A DNA stretch of 64,000 nucleotides. It comes from an uncultured Clostridia bacterium. Its GTDB lineage: Bacteria > Bacillota > Clostridia > UBA1381 > UBA9506. The notes below the pieces were generated by a model. That model was not told where the DNA came from and ran no database searches. It saw nothing but the letters and a program-made list of their open reading frames with translations. The translations under genes were made by a program, and so were the position numbers. The stretch is from NCBI GenBank assembly GCA_934438075.1, contig CAKSBF010000010.1:1-64000 (forward strand), in the 5' to 3' direction. Position 1 is the stretch's first letter. Each line of letters opens with the position of its first letter. Of this stretch, positions 17,227-25,778 are shown piece by piece.

Positions 17227-18796
17227 AATGCTCGCACGGTTCCTGCTTGGAATTATTGTAGTCCGGTTTTGAGGTTTTCTTATAATCACGTCCTACAAAA
17301 ATTGTCCGAAAAAATCCCTCCCGCGTACGCGGCGCTATCGGCGACAAAAAACGCACGCCAAATGATTTTGTTGTCGCAAGCATAACCATATGCAGAAAAA
17401 AACAAACCGTAAACCCTAAAAAGCCCGCACAAGCGCTGAAAAAAATGTAAACAAATTTCATAATACGAAATGTAATACCCAGATTATAATTCGGCGTACT
17501 GAGCGAGCCGATTGCAGTAAATGCAACCACAATAATGATAATCGGACTGACAATATTCGCCGAAACAGCAGCTTGTCCCAAAACCAACGCACCGACGATG
17601 CCGATAGATGGACCGCCAATACTCGGAAATTTAATCTCCGCCTCCCGTATCAGCTCAAATGCGAGTTCTAAAACCACCAATTCTGCTACAGTCGGAAACG
17701 GCGTCATCTCAAACGATGCCTCAAGAGCATAGAGCAAATTTGTGGGAATCATTTCATGATGATACTGCGTTACTACAACAAAAAAACCGGGCAGGAGTAC
17801 TGACACGGTCAGCGCAAAATAGCGTACAATCTGCAAAAGATTGGCATACGGCAGACGAAGATAATGACTGTCCGGTGTTTTCATAAAAGTAAAAAAGGTA
17901 GCAGGCATGACCAGTGCAAAAGGGCTGCCATTTACCATTATCACCACATTTCCGTCACAAATTTCCATAGCCGCCCTGTCTACACGCTCCGTTGCAAAAA
18001 TCTGCGGTACCAAGCGCAAATTGGAATCCTCCAGAAAATTTTCCAATTCCTCCGAGGTAAAGATATAATCCGCATCCACTTGCCCCATCCGTCTCTTAAC
18101 CTCTTCAAGCAGACTGTCGTTCACCAGATTTTTAATATAAAGCAACGCGCAGGGTGTTTTGCTCTTTCTGCCAATTGCAACATTTTCTATAACCAAATTC
18201 GGATCCTTAATCGTTTTACGAATCAGCGCCGTATTCATGCGGATTAATTCCGTAAAGCCTTCCTGTGGTCCTAATATTGATCCCTCTGTCGTCGGTTTTT
18301 GCAGGCTTCTCTTTTCCCATCCCTTTACGTCTGCCACATAACAGCGTGCAATTCCATCTATAAAAACGCCGCACCCTCCAAAACATACCAAGTCTATTGC
18401 TTTTTCATATGTTTCACTCACCGCAACATCATTTTGCGTAATCAGCTGACGGCTGATATAATCCACTTCACTGCCCTTCGGCGGCATAACCGCTGTCATC
18501 TGCATGAGCGGCTGCAGTACAAATTGTCCGATATTGCTGCGACTTGTCAACCCATCAAAATAAAAAATAAAAGCGTCCGCTGTTCTGTCAGGAAGCATTA
18601 CTTTCAGCCACCGTACTATCAAGTCACCGGAATCGGGGTAGCTCATAAACTCTTTTATTTTTTCATAATTAACCGTCACATCACTGCTCACCGCAATATT
18701 CTGATCCGGCAAATGAATCAAATGATTGTCCTGTTCCTTTAAAATGTACCCTTCTGTTGTCCTGTGAAAATCCAAAAATTTTTGCCATTTTCCCAT
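17189..18796 (-). CDS. gerKA: Spore germination protein, GerAA family
   Basis: The A subunit of the GerA-type germinant receptor: a cytosolic N-terminal domain (about 1-250) followed by four to five membrane segments (about 270-470) and a basic C-terminus. Family motifs include the TVEGSILGPQEGFTE-like TTEGSILGPQEGFTE and FPSIGGPSIGIVGALVLGQAAV. The length of about 535 residues is usual. The ATG at 18796 has GGAGG six bases upstream; the GTG five codons earlier would leave no room for a ribosome binding site. First gene of the operon; expression is expected in the forespore. Confidence 0.94.
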   Translation of the reverse strand: MGKWQKFLDFHRTTEGYILKEQDNHLIHLPDQNIAVSSDVTVNYEKIKEFMSYPDSGDLIVRWLKVMLPDRTADAFIFYFDGLTSRSNIGQFVLQPLMQMTAVMPPKGSEVDYISRQLITQNDVAVSETYEKAIDLVCFGGCGVFIDGIARCYVADVKGWEKRSLQKPTTEGSILGPQEGFTELIRMNTALIRKTIKDPNLVIENVAIGRKSKTPCALLYIKNLVNDSLLEEVKRRMGQVDADYIFTSEELENFLEDSNLRLVPQIFATERVDRAAMEICDGNVVIMVNGSPFALVMPATFFTFMKTPDSHYLRLPYANLLQIVRYFALTVSVLLPGFFVVVTQYHHEMIPTNLLYALEASFEMTPFPTVAELVVLELAFELIREAEIKFPSIGGPSIGIVGALVLGQAAVSANIVSPIIIIVVAFTAIGSLSTPNYNLGITFRIMKFVYIFFSACAGFLGFTVCFFLHMVMLATTKSFGVRFLSPIAPRTREGFFRTIFVGRDYKKTSKPDYNNSKQEPCEHYGQREKGGKRRG

Positions 18797-18839
18797 AACA
18801 TACCTCCGCACTCAGAAAAATGCTTTTTATGTTTATTAT

Positions 18840-18869
18840 TAGCATATTTAAGACAGACTATGCAATACA
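18840..18869 (-). promoter_or_regulatory. Possible forespore (sigma-G-like) promoter of gerK
   Basis: On the minus strand, TGTATT (18864-18869) and TATGCTA (18840-18846), spaced by 17 bp, loosely match the sigma-G pattern TGNATA-N17-CATNNTA. gerA-type operons are known to be sigma-G dependent in Bacillus. The match is imperfect and no good sigma-A promoter is seen here. Confidence 0.35.
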
Positions 18870-18879
18870 GCTATTGCAT
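18860..18879. repeat. Perfect inverted repeat between gerKA and phosphofructokinase
   Basis: ATGCAATA (18860-18867) and TATTGCAT (18872-18879) are perfect 8-bp arms around a 4-base centre. It lies in the 217-bp divergent intergenic region, overlapping the candidate -35 of gerK and about 70 bp upstream of the phosphofructokinase promoter. No T run follows, so it looks like a protein-binding site rather than a terminator. Confidence 0.55.
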
Positions 18880-18948
18880 GTAAAAAGACATATTATCTAA
18901 TGATTTTATATCTGCCCTTTTGTTAACATACAATTCACATATAATTTA

Positions 18949-18977
18949 TTGTTATATTTTAACATAAGTGGTATACT
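18949..18977 (+). promoter_or_regulatory. Promoter of the phosphofructokinase-ppk operon
   Basis: TTGTTA (18949-18954) and TATACT (18972-18977) are separated by 17 bp, about 37 bp before the start codon, with a strong AAGGAGAG ribosome binding site between. Confidence 0.65.
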
Positions 18978-19013
18978 ATAATATAAAATTAAATATTTTA
19001 AGGAGAGCATACA

Positions 19014-20093
19014 ATGAATATTAAGAAAATCGGAATATTAACCAGCGGCGGCGACTGCCAAAGTCTGAATGCCGCCATGCGCGGTGTCGCAAAAGCACTG
19101 TACAGCAATGTAGACGATATTGAAATATATGGTATTCTGGACGGCTATAAAGGCCTGATTTACAACAATTTTCAAAAAATGAAAGAATCTGATTTTTCGG
19201 GAATCTTAACGGAAGGCGGTACGATTTTAGGTACCTCCAGACAACCTTTTAAAAAAATGCACCTCCCTACGGAAAACGGCACTGACAAAATTAAGGCAAT
19301 GAAGGATAACTACTACAAAAATAAACTGGATTGTCTGGTCGTACTGGGCGGCAACGGCTCGCATAAGACTGCAAATTTGCTGTCCGAAGAAGGCTTAAAC
19401 GTCGTCACCCTGCCGAAAACCATCGACAATGACCTTTGGGGCACAGATATGACCTTCGGTTTTCAAAGCGCCGTTGATGTCGCCACACAGGCTATCGATT
19501 GTATTCACACCACAGCCGCCTCACACGGAAGAATTTTTATTGTTGAAGTCATGGGACACAAAACAGGCTGGATAACATTACACGCCGGAATCGCCGGAGG
19601 CGCCGATGTCATTTTAATTCCGGAAATTCCATATAATATTGACAATGTAGTGCACGCATTGGAAAAACGTTATCAGCAGAAAAAACGTTTTTCCATCGTT
19701 GCTGTCGCAGAAGGCGCTATTTCAAAGGAAGACAGCATTTTAGACAAGAAGGAACGCAAGAAAAAAAGAAAAGAAAGTAAATTCCCATCTGTTTCCTACG
19801 AACTTGCAAATGAGTTGACCGAGCGCACAGGCCAAGAGGTCAGAATCACCGTTCCCGGCCACACACAAAGAGGCGGCGCTCCGGACGCATATGACAGAGC
19901 GCTATCCACTCGTCTCGGAGCCGCAGCGGCCAAACTCATTATGGAAGGAAATTTCGGAAAAATGGTTGCTGTAAAGGGAAACTCTATTCAAGCAGTACCG
20001 CTGAGCGAAGTTGCGGGAAAACTAAAGCTAGTTCCGCACGATTGTGAGATTGTTCTGCAGGCAAAGGAGGTAGGAATTTGTTTCGGAGATTAA
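19014..20093 (+). CDS. pfkA: 6-phosphofructokinase
   Basis: Phosphorylates fructose 6-phosphate to fructose 1,6-bisphosphate in glycolysis. The 359-residue protein starts with the PFK motif IGILTSGGDCQSLNAAMRG, has the catalytic PKTIDND loop (Lys135-Asp140, with the catalytic Asp138), MGHKTGW and the substrate-binding EVRITVPGHTQRGG segment. The donor-site motif is GGNGS (Asn114, Gly115) where classical ATP enzymes have GGDGS; the Gly favours ATP, whereas the Lys of PKTIDND is common in PPi enzymes. The phosphoryl donor is therefore not certain. It ends in TAATG overlapping the possible start of ppk. Confidence 0.92.
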   Translation: MNIKKIGILTSGGDCQSLNAAMRGVAKALYSNVDDIEIYGILDGYKGLIYNNFQKMKESDFSGILTEGGTILGTSRQPFKKMHLPTENGTDKIKAMKDNYYKNKLDCLVVLGGNGSHKTANLLSEEGLNVVTLPKTIDNDLWGTDMTFGFQSAVDVATQAIDCIHTTAASHGRIFIVEVMGHKTGWITLHAGIAGGADVILIPEIPYNIDNVVHALEKRYQQKKRFSIVAVAEGAISKEDSILDKKERKKKRKESKFPSVSYELANELTERTGQEVRITVPGHTQRGGAPDAYDRALSTRLGAAAAKLIMEGNFGKMVAVKGNSIQAVPLSEVAGKLKLVPHDCEIVLQAKEVGICFGD

Positions 20094-22264
20094 TGAAAGA
20101 TTGGTTTCACACCGAAAAAAAGGGGCGTAAAACAATGAAACACAAAAAAGATGTAATGCCAAAAGAACATGACAAACATGCGAAACACGAAGGAGAAAAA
20201 AAACTGTACATCAACCGCGAATTGTCATGGCTCAAATTTAACGAAAGAGTGCTCGAAGAAGCGCAAAACGAAGCAGTTCCTCTCTGCGAAAGATTGTCCT
20301 TCCTCTCCATTTTTCAATCCAACCTGGATGAATTTTTTATGGTTCGCGTCGGTTCTTTAGAAGATCAAAAACTGTTAAGTGACCCTCCGCGTGACAATAA
20401 AACGAATATGACACCCCAAGAGCAAATTGATGCTGTTCTAAAAGAAGCCGCACGCTTAAACAGCATTAAAGATAAAACCTATGCAAATGCTATGCAGCTG
20501 ATTGAAGAAAAAGGCGTTCATCTGATAAAAATGAAAGATTTAAATAAAAAACAAACTGCTTTTTGCGAAAAATATTTTATGAAAGAAATGATGCCGCTTT
20601 TGTCTGTTATGATTGTTGGCAGAAAACAGCCTTTTCCATTTCTGAAGGGATTAGAAATCTACGCTTTGGCGATTCTCTCATCCAAAGGCAAAAAAGAAAA
20701 AATCGGTATTATACCATGCTGCAGCGATATGTTGCCGCGCTTAATCGCCATACCTTCCGAAGAAAACATCTACGTGTTATCGGAAGAATTAATCTTGCAT
20801 TATATGCCAAAAGCATTTAAGGGCTATAAAATAAAAGAAAAATCCATTTTGCGTATAACACGAAACGCGGACATTGATGTCAGCAAGGTTTATGACGAAG
20901 ATTTAAATTACCGCGACCAGATGGAGCAGGTCGTAAAGCTCAGAAAAAAACTGGCACCTGTCCGAATGGAGCTGACAAGAGATATCTCCCCCGAAATGAT
21001 CGAAAAGCTGTGCAAGTATTGTTCCCTGGAAAAGAAACATGTTTTTCATTCCGAGGTACCGCTTGATCTGTCCTTTTTGTTTGAAATTGAAGACAGCCTG
21101 CGTAAGGATCCTTCCCTGGTGTATCCCAAACGAATTCCTCAGCCGTCACCGCAGCTAAATCCCGCCGCACCGATTCTCCCTCAAATTCTCAAGCACGACG
21201 TCCTGCTTTCCTATCCGTATGAAAGTATGAATCCTTTTTTAAATATGCTTTCTGAAGCGGCAAAGGACCCGAAAGTAATTTCCATCCGCATGACGTTGTA
21301 CCGTCTGGCGAAAAATTCAAAAGTTGTAGAGGCGCTTGCCGAAGCCTCCGAAAACGGCAAGCAAGTTGACGTGTTGGTAGAACTGAAAGCTCGTTTTGAT
21401 GAAGCGAACAACATTAAGTGGAGCCGCCGTTTGGAAGATGCAGGCTGCCACGTAGTGTATGGCATTGACGGACTTAAAGTACACTCTAAGCTCTGCCTGA
21501 TTACCCGAAAAGATAATGATGAAATTCAGTATATCACCCAGGTTGGAACAGGCAATTATAACGAAAAAACCGCACGCCTGTATACGGATTTATCATTGAT
21601 AACAGCAAATCCGAAAATCGGTAAAGAAGCGCTTGAAATTTTCCGTGCCATTCTTCTCGGAAACACCGTTGACGAAACGGAAGAATTGCTCGTTGCTCCA
21701 AAATGTCTGCAAACCCCTGTTTTGGAAATGATAGACGATGAAATCAAAAAGACACTGGAGGGAAAACCCGCATATATCGGTTTAAAACTCAACTCCCTGA
21801 CAGATAAAAAAATTATTAATAAACTCGTGGAAGCCTCGGAAGCAGGCGTAAAAATTGATATGATTATACGAGGTATCTGTTGCCTGCAAAGCGCCATTCC
21901 GAAAAAAACAGATAATATCCGCACCATCAGTATTGTGGGCAGATTTTTGGAGCATTCAAGAATCTACCTGTTTGGAACACCGGACAATGATAAAATTTAC
22001 ATTTCTTCAGCTGATTTCATGACTCGAAACACGCTGAGACGGGTCGAGGTTGCTGCTCCCATTTATGATGAGGCTCTCAAATGCCGCATCAGAAAAATGT
22101 TTGCCATTATGCTAAGCGATAACATAAAGGCGCGGCAGCAGCAACCCGACGGCACATACAGCATAACTGTCCGCGGTACCACACCTCTAAACTCACAGGA
22201 ATACTTTTTCGATGAGGCCTACGAGGAGGCGCGTAACGCACGCAAAGCAGCCAAAGACAATTAA
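20093..22264 (+). CDS. ppk1: Polyphosphate kinase 1
   Basis: Polymerises the gamma-phosphate of ATP into polyphosphate, reversibly. About 723 residues with the PPK1 domains in order: N domain starting at LYINRELSWLKFNERVLEE, head domain, and two phospholipase-D-like C domains. The autophosphorylated His is in the motif VHSKLCLITRK, and the TQVGTGNYNEKTARLYTD segment is strongly conserved. Start 20093 (ATG overlapping the pfk stop, GGAG upstream) is likely; ATG 20135 with AGGGG upstream is an alternative and would remove 14 residues. Pairing with phosphofructokinase in one operon suggests coordination of ATP use. Its stop codon overlaps that of the convergent metal ATPase gene. Confidence 0.95.
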   Translation: MKDWFHTEKKGRKTMKHKKDVMPKEHDKHAKHEGEKKLYINRELSWLKFNERVLEEAQNEAVPLCERLSFLSIFQSNLDEFFMVRVGSLEDQKLLSDPPRDNKTNMTPQEQIDAVLKEAARLNSIKDKTYANAMQLIEEKGVHLIKMKDLNKKQTAFCEKYFMKEMMPLLSVMIVGRKQPFPFLKGLEIYALAILSSKGKKEKIGIIPCCSDMLPRLIAIPSEENIYVLSEELILHYMPKAFKGYKIKEKSILRITRNADIDVSKVYDEDLNYRDQMEQVVKLRKKLAPVRMELTRDISPEMIEKLCKYCSLEKKHVFHSEVPLDLSFLFEIEDSLRKDPSLVYPKRIPQPSPQLNPAAPILPQILKHDVLLSYPYESMNPFLNMLSEAAKDPKVISIRMTLYRLAKNSKVVEALAEASENGKQVDVLVELKARFDEANNIKWSRRLEDAGCHVVYGIDGLKVHSKLCLITRKDNDEIQYITQVGTGNYNEKTARLYTDLSLITANPKIGKEALEIFRAILLGNTVDETEELLVAPKCLQTPVLEMIDDEIKKTLEGKPAYIGLKLNSLTDKKIINKLVEASEAGVKIDMIIRGICCLQSAIPKKTDNIRTISIVGRFLEHSRIYLFGTPDNDKIYISSADFMTRNTLRRVEVAAPIYDEALKCRIRKMFAIMLSDNIKARQQQPDGTYSITVRGTTPLNSQEYFFDEAYEEARNARKAAKDN

Positions 22265-24135
22265 CGCGATTTCAACAGCAATGCCGAATTGATTATCACC
22301 AGCACAGAGCCGGCATTATGTACCAGCGCGCCGACTACAGGGTTTAAAACGCCACATATTGCCAAAGCAATTGCCAGAAAATTAAGCCCCATGGAAAAGC
22401 TAAGGTTTAGCTTGATGGTCTTCATCATTTTTCGGGATAAGCGCAGTAAATGGGGTAATTCCTTTACCTCATCATCTATTAAAGCAATGTCGGCGGCATC
22501 TACAGCAATATCACTCCCTATGCCGCCCATTGCGATACCAACATTTGCCCTCTTTAATGCCGGAGCATCGTTAACGCCATCACCTATCATGCATACGACA
22601 TGCTGTTTCTCCTGATATTCTGCAATAATACGCAGTTTATCCTTTGGTAAACATTCTGCTCTAAGCTCTGTAATGCCAAGTTCCTCAGCAATTGTCCTCG
22701 CCGCACTCTCATGATCACCGGTCAGAAGCACCGGCGCAATGCACATTTGATTTAATTCTTCAAGCATATTTTTACTTTCCTGCCGTACAGTATCGGAAAG
22801 AGCCGCCAGTCCGGCAAAATTTTTGTCTATACCAATATAAACTACCGTACATCCGCAGCCGCGATATTGTTCTGCCTTGGTTTCCATTTCTGCCGGAATG
22901 TTAATGTTTTCCCGTTCCATCAATGAACGATTTCCGGTCGTAATCGCTTTGCCTTCTACAAATGCCGAAACCCCTAAGCCCGGTATCATAGAAAAATTTT
23001 CTACGCACGCAGGTTCTGTCTGATATTCCATCCGAAATGAATTAACAATCGCTTTTCCCAGCGGGTGTTCTGACATTTTTTCCGCAGCGGCAGCATAAGC
23101 AAACAGTTCTTGTTTTGACACCATACTGTTGATGCACTCCACTGCTGTAACCTTCGGAACACCATATGTCAAGGTTCCTGTTTTATCAAATGTAATCTTA
23201 TCCACTTTTGCCAAACGTTCCAATGCATCTCCCTCTCTGACAAGAAAACCATGCTTAGTTGCATTTCCTATCGCCGCCATAATAGCCGTAGGAGTTGCTA
23301 ATACTAATGCACACGGACAAAATACAACCAAAATTGTTACCGCACGAATAATCTGACCGGTTATCAGCCACGTCAGTGCTGCCGAAAGCAAGGCAAATAC
23401 AACAATCCACGTTGCCCATCTGTCTGCCACACCTACAATTTTCGCCTTTCCCGCATCGGCAGATTGTACCAGCCGTATCATACGCTGAATCGAACTATCC
23501 TCACCCACCTTGGTTGCCTTCATCTCAAAAGCGCCATATTGATTCACCGTTCCGCTTGCAACCTCATCGCCGATACTTTTATCTACCGGCATAGACTCTC
23601 CCGTCATAACCGCCTGGTTAATCGAAGTAGTGCCGGAAAGAATTACGCCATCCACCGGAACAGTTTCTCCGGGCAAAACATGCAAAATGTCATTAATCTG
23701 TACTTGTTTTGCAGCAACAATCTTCTCCGTTCCGTCCTTTAAAACCCTTGCCGTTTGAGGTGTAAGCTTTACCAGTTTTTCAATGCCGGCACGTGCACGC
23801 GCCACCGTCAAATCTTCCAGCAATGCACCTAGCTGCATAATAAACGCAACCTCGCCGGCAGCAAAGTCTTCTCTGATACAAACAGATGCAATCAGCGCCA
23901 GCGAAACCAGCACATCCGCCTTAATGTCAAATTTAGTAACCAATCCGATAAGCGCTTCCATAATAATAGGGATGCCGCATAGAATGACAGCAATCCAGGC
24001 CATATCAAAAGGAAAAGGTTCCCAGCCGCAAAGACTCATTACAAGAGCCACACCAGACAGAATCAACAGTGTAATTTCCTTTTTCACACCGCCAAACTCT
24101 AAAAAATTCTCCAACCGTACCAACAGTGTTTTCAT
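22261..24135 (-). CDS. Heavy-metal P1B-type ATPase
   Basis: Exports a transition metal ion at the expense of ATP. The 624 residues have all P-type motifs: TGES (178-181), the membrane CPC metal site (273-275), the phosphorylated Asp317 in DKTGTLT, the P1B-specific SEHPLG, and GDGVNDAPAL. There is no N-terminal heavy-metal-binding domain. The last helix carries HNAGSV and NSALLL, not the typical Cu-ATPase MSxS motif, so the metal is uncertain: the CsoR neighbour suggests Cu(I), but Zn, Cd or Mn are possible. It has its own promoter with a CsoR-like operator, separated from csoR by a terminator. Confidence 0.92.
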   Translation of the reverse strand: MKTLLVRLENFLEFGGVKKEITLLILSGVALVMSLCGWEPFPFDMAWIAVILCGIPIIMEALIGLVTKFDIKADVLVSLALIASVCIREDFAAGEVAFIMQLGALLEDLTVARARAGIEKLVKLTPQTARVLKDGTEKIVAAKQVQINDILHVLPGETVPVDGVILSGTTSINQAVMTGESMPVDKSIGDEVASGTVNQYGAFEMKATKVGEDSSIQRMIRLVQSADAGKAKIVGVADRWATWIVVFALLSAALTWLITGQIIRAVTILVVFCPCALVLATPTAIMAAIGNATKHGFLVREGDALERLAKVDKITFDKTGTLTYGVPKVTAVECINSMVSKQELFAYAAAAEKMSEHPLGKAIVNSFRMEYQTEPACVENFSMIPGLGVSAFVEGKAITTGNRSLMERENINIPAEMETKAEQYRGCGCTVVYIGIDKNFAGLAALSDTVRQESKNMLEELNQMCIAPVLLTGDHESAARTIAEELGITELRAECLPKDKLRIIAEYQEKQHVVCMIGDGVNDAPALKRANVGIAMGGIGSDIAVDAADIALIDDEVKELPHLLRLSRKMMKTIKLNLSFSMGLNFLAIALAICGVLNPVVGALVHNAGSVLVIINSALLLKSR

Positions 24136-24157
24136 AATAAACCTCCGTTTCGCACAT

Positions 24158-24175
24158 TATACCTATAGGGGTATA
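24158..24175. promoter_or_regulatory. CsoR-type operator
   Basis: TATACCTATAGGGGTATA is an 18-bp near-perfect palindrome (7 of 9 pairs) with the TACC-N-GGGGTA character known for CsoR operators of Firmicutes. It covers the predicted transcription start of the metal ATPase promoter, immediately downstream of the -10 box, where bound CsoR would block transcription until metal binds. Confidence 0.7.
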
Positions 24176-24180
24176 TGTAT

Positions 24181-24209
24181 ATTATATGTTTTTAAAGGTC
24201 TATTGTCAA
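24181..24209 (-). promoter_or_regulatory. Promoter of the metal P-type ATPase
   Basis: Perfect minus-strand TTGACA (24204-24209), 17-bp spacer and TATAAT (24181-24186). Transcription would begin near 24174, inside the CsoR-like palindrome. A consensus-strength promoter kept off by a repressor is a usual design for metal resistance genes. Confidence 0.85.
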
Positions 24210-24213
24210 GAGC

Positions 24214-24261
24214 TAAAATAAAAACTGCCAAAAATCCTCCTCACAGGACTTTCGGCAGTTT
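24214..24261 (-). terminator. Terminator between csoR and the metal ATPase
   Basis: AAACTGCC (24222-24229) pairs with GGCAGTTT (24254-24261), with an inner TCCT/AGGA pair, and is followed on the minus strand by TTTTTATTTT. It ends the csoR transcript nine bases after its stop, so the ATPase depends on its own promoter. Confidence 0.75.
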
Positions 24262-24270
24262 CATCAATTC

Positions 24271-24546
24271 TTACTTCATATTTGCAAAGCGTTCCACCGC
24301 TTTTGTAAAGCTCTCAATGGTTTTATCCGCATCTCCGTGCTCAATGCCATCACGGACACAATGTTTAATATGCCCCTCTAACACAACCTGTCCACACTTG
24401 TGCAGCGCTGATTTTGCCGCATTAATTTGTGACAATATATCTTCACACGGAATATCATCCTCCACCATTCGGTCAATCGCCTGAACCTGTCCGATAATCT
24501 TCCGCAGTCTGCGGTGCAGATTATCCGCATCCATGCATTTTCTCAT
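24271..24546 (-). CDS. csoR: Metal-sensing repressor, CsoR/RcnR family
   Basis: An all-helical tetrameric repressor that leaves DNA on binding metal. The 91-residue protein carries Cys34, His59 and Cys63, the C-H-C arrangement that ligates Cu(I) in CsoR; the surrounding LHRRLRKIIGQVQAIDRM is the family's DNA-contacting helix. The ATG at 24546 is chosen because GGAGG is eight bases upstream; an upstream in-frame GTG would overlap it. It has a perfect promoter of its own, without an obvious operator, and a terminator before the ATPase gene that carries the operator. FrmR- or RcnR-type sensing is less likely given the ligands. Confidence 0.87.
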   Translation of the reverse strand: MRKCMDADNLHRRLRKIIGQVQAIDRMVEDDIPCEDILSQINAAKSALHKCGQVVLEGHIKHCVRDGIEHGDADKTIESFTKAVERFANMK

Positions 24547-24576
24547 CAACAACACCTCCGATAAGAATATACAAAT

Positions 24577-24605
24577 ATTATACCTCTTTTCCGTTTTTGT
24601 GTCAA
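24577..24605 (-). promoter_or_regulatory. Promoter of csoR
   Basis: Perfect minus-strand TTGACA (24600-24605), 17-bp spacer and TATAAT (24577-24582), about 30 bp before the start codon. No full CsoR palindrome is seen here, only the half-site-like TATACC, so csoR may be weakly or not autoregulated. Confidence 0.82.
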
Positions 24606-24669
24606 CTCGCTCCGCCCTTCTTCACTGAGCCTATACCTTCATTTCCCGGTATATTTTTCATCTTTATTT

Positions 24670-25575
24670 CTATTCAGCATATTCACTCAGCACTTTATCA
24701 AATTCGACCTTTACCGATTTACCATATTCTCGCGGCGACATGCCCGTAATATCTTTAAAGCGTCTCGAGAACTGATGAATGGAATCATAACCTAAAAGAG
24801 CCGCTATCTGCGTAATATTATAATTGCCCTCCCGAATCAGCGTCTTCGCACGATCCATCTTCATTTGCGCAAAGTATGTCATAACTCCCTGCCCTGTCTG
24901 ATTACGAAAAATATTTTTCAAACTGCTTCCGCTCATTCCGGCAAAATCCGCTACCTCGGCAAAACGGACCTTGCTCCCAATATGCTCTGCCAGAAAATCC
25001 GTCACCTCTGCTACTACGTCATGCGAAAGCTGTTTCATTAGGCTTGTTGACATCTTGCGTGGCGCAGACATGCCGCTGCGTCTCAGTGCAATCAACAATT
25101 GTGTCAGCGACACTGCAATCATTTGTTCACAGCCAAACAAAGACGCCTGCCTTTTCTCTAGTTTTGGCAAAAAGGTATCATCCAGAGGAGACACATAAGC
25201 TTCCGAAGCTTCTTTTAATATGACCGATAGAAAATGTTTCTCATAATCAGAAAGATTCATCACCTTGCCGCGAAAAAAATTCATCGCAGGCGAATTACAT
25301 TCAAAGGCAACAATAATAATATTGGGCGCCACAACTCCGTTTGCCTGCAAATTATGGTACTCATTCGGCTGATGGAAGACAATCTCACCTTGTTTCAGCG
25401 GAAACTTCTTATCTTCTGCCGTTACCAAAATCTCACCCTTATCTACATACACCAACTCCCAAAAATTATGACTTTCCCCTAAAAAGCCATATCCCTTTTC
25501 ATATTCAAAATAATGAATGGTATAAACACGGCTGATATGAAATTCCTTTTTTAACTTGGTTGACTGATATTGCAT
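24670..25575 (-). CDS. AraC family regulator with cupin sensor domain
   Basis: A sugar-responsive activator or dual regulator. Residues 1-150 form a cupin-type ligand domain (GESHNFWELVYVDKGEI, KQGEIVFHQPNEYH), and residues about 195-290 hold two helix-turn-helix motifs of the AraC type, the second ending in the consensus-like GYDSIHQFSRRFKDITGMSPREYG. 301 residues. It is divergent from nagB and the hexosamine operon, so it most probably controls that operon. Its cupin domain is obviously paralogous to that of the AraC gene at 55541. No terminator is obvious between it and csoR downstream. Confidence 0.9.
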   Translation of the reverse strand: MQYQSTKLKKEFHISRVYTIHYFEYEKGYGFLGESHNFWELVYVDKGEILVTAEDKKFPLKQGEIVFHQPNEYHNLQANGVVAPNIIIVAFECNSPAMNFFRGKVMNLSDYEKHFLSVILKEASEAYVSPLDDTFLPKLEKRQASLFGCEQMIAVSLTQLLIALRRSGMSAPRKMSTSLMKQLSHDVVAEVTDFLAEHIGSKVRFAEVADFAGMSGSSLKNIFRNQTGQGVMTYFAQMKMDRAKTLIREGNYNITQIAALLGYDSIHQFSRRFKDITGMSPREYGKSVKVEFDKVLSEYAE

Positions 25576-25657
25576 ATTGATTTCTCCCCGATTATGTGGT
25601 ATACTTGTGTTAAATTAAGTACTCTGTATTGATAAATCGTTTTACCGATATGTTTTC

Positions 25658-25686
25658 ATTATAACTATTTTTGCCGTAAAATGCAA
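25658..25686 (-). promoter_or_regulatory. Promoter of the AraC regulator gene
   Basis: Minus-strand TTGCAT (25681-25686), 17-bp spacer and TATAAT (25658-25663), leaving a leader of about 75 bases. The opposite-facing nagB start has a TATGAT at 25730-25735 but no good -35, as expected of an activator-dependent promoter. Confidence 0.65.
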
Positions 25687-25778
25687 CTTTTTTGTCCAAA
25701 ATGATAAAGAAAAAACATACAAACAGTGGTATGATATTTTAATGAGAAAAGTTATTACGGAAAGGGCAGGAATTGTTT

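Noticed and set aside
24632..24658. A hairpin with TATACC/GGTATA and a T run on the plus strand
   Set aside because: Only six base pairs, and there is no plus-strand gene upstream for it to terminate; it does not have a T run in the direction of the AraC gene.
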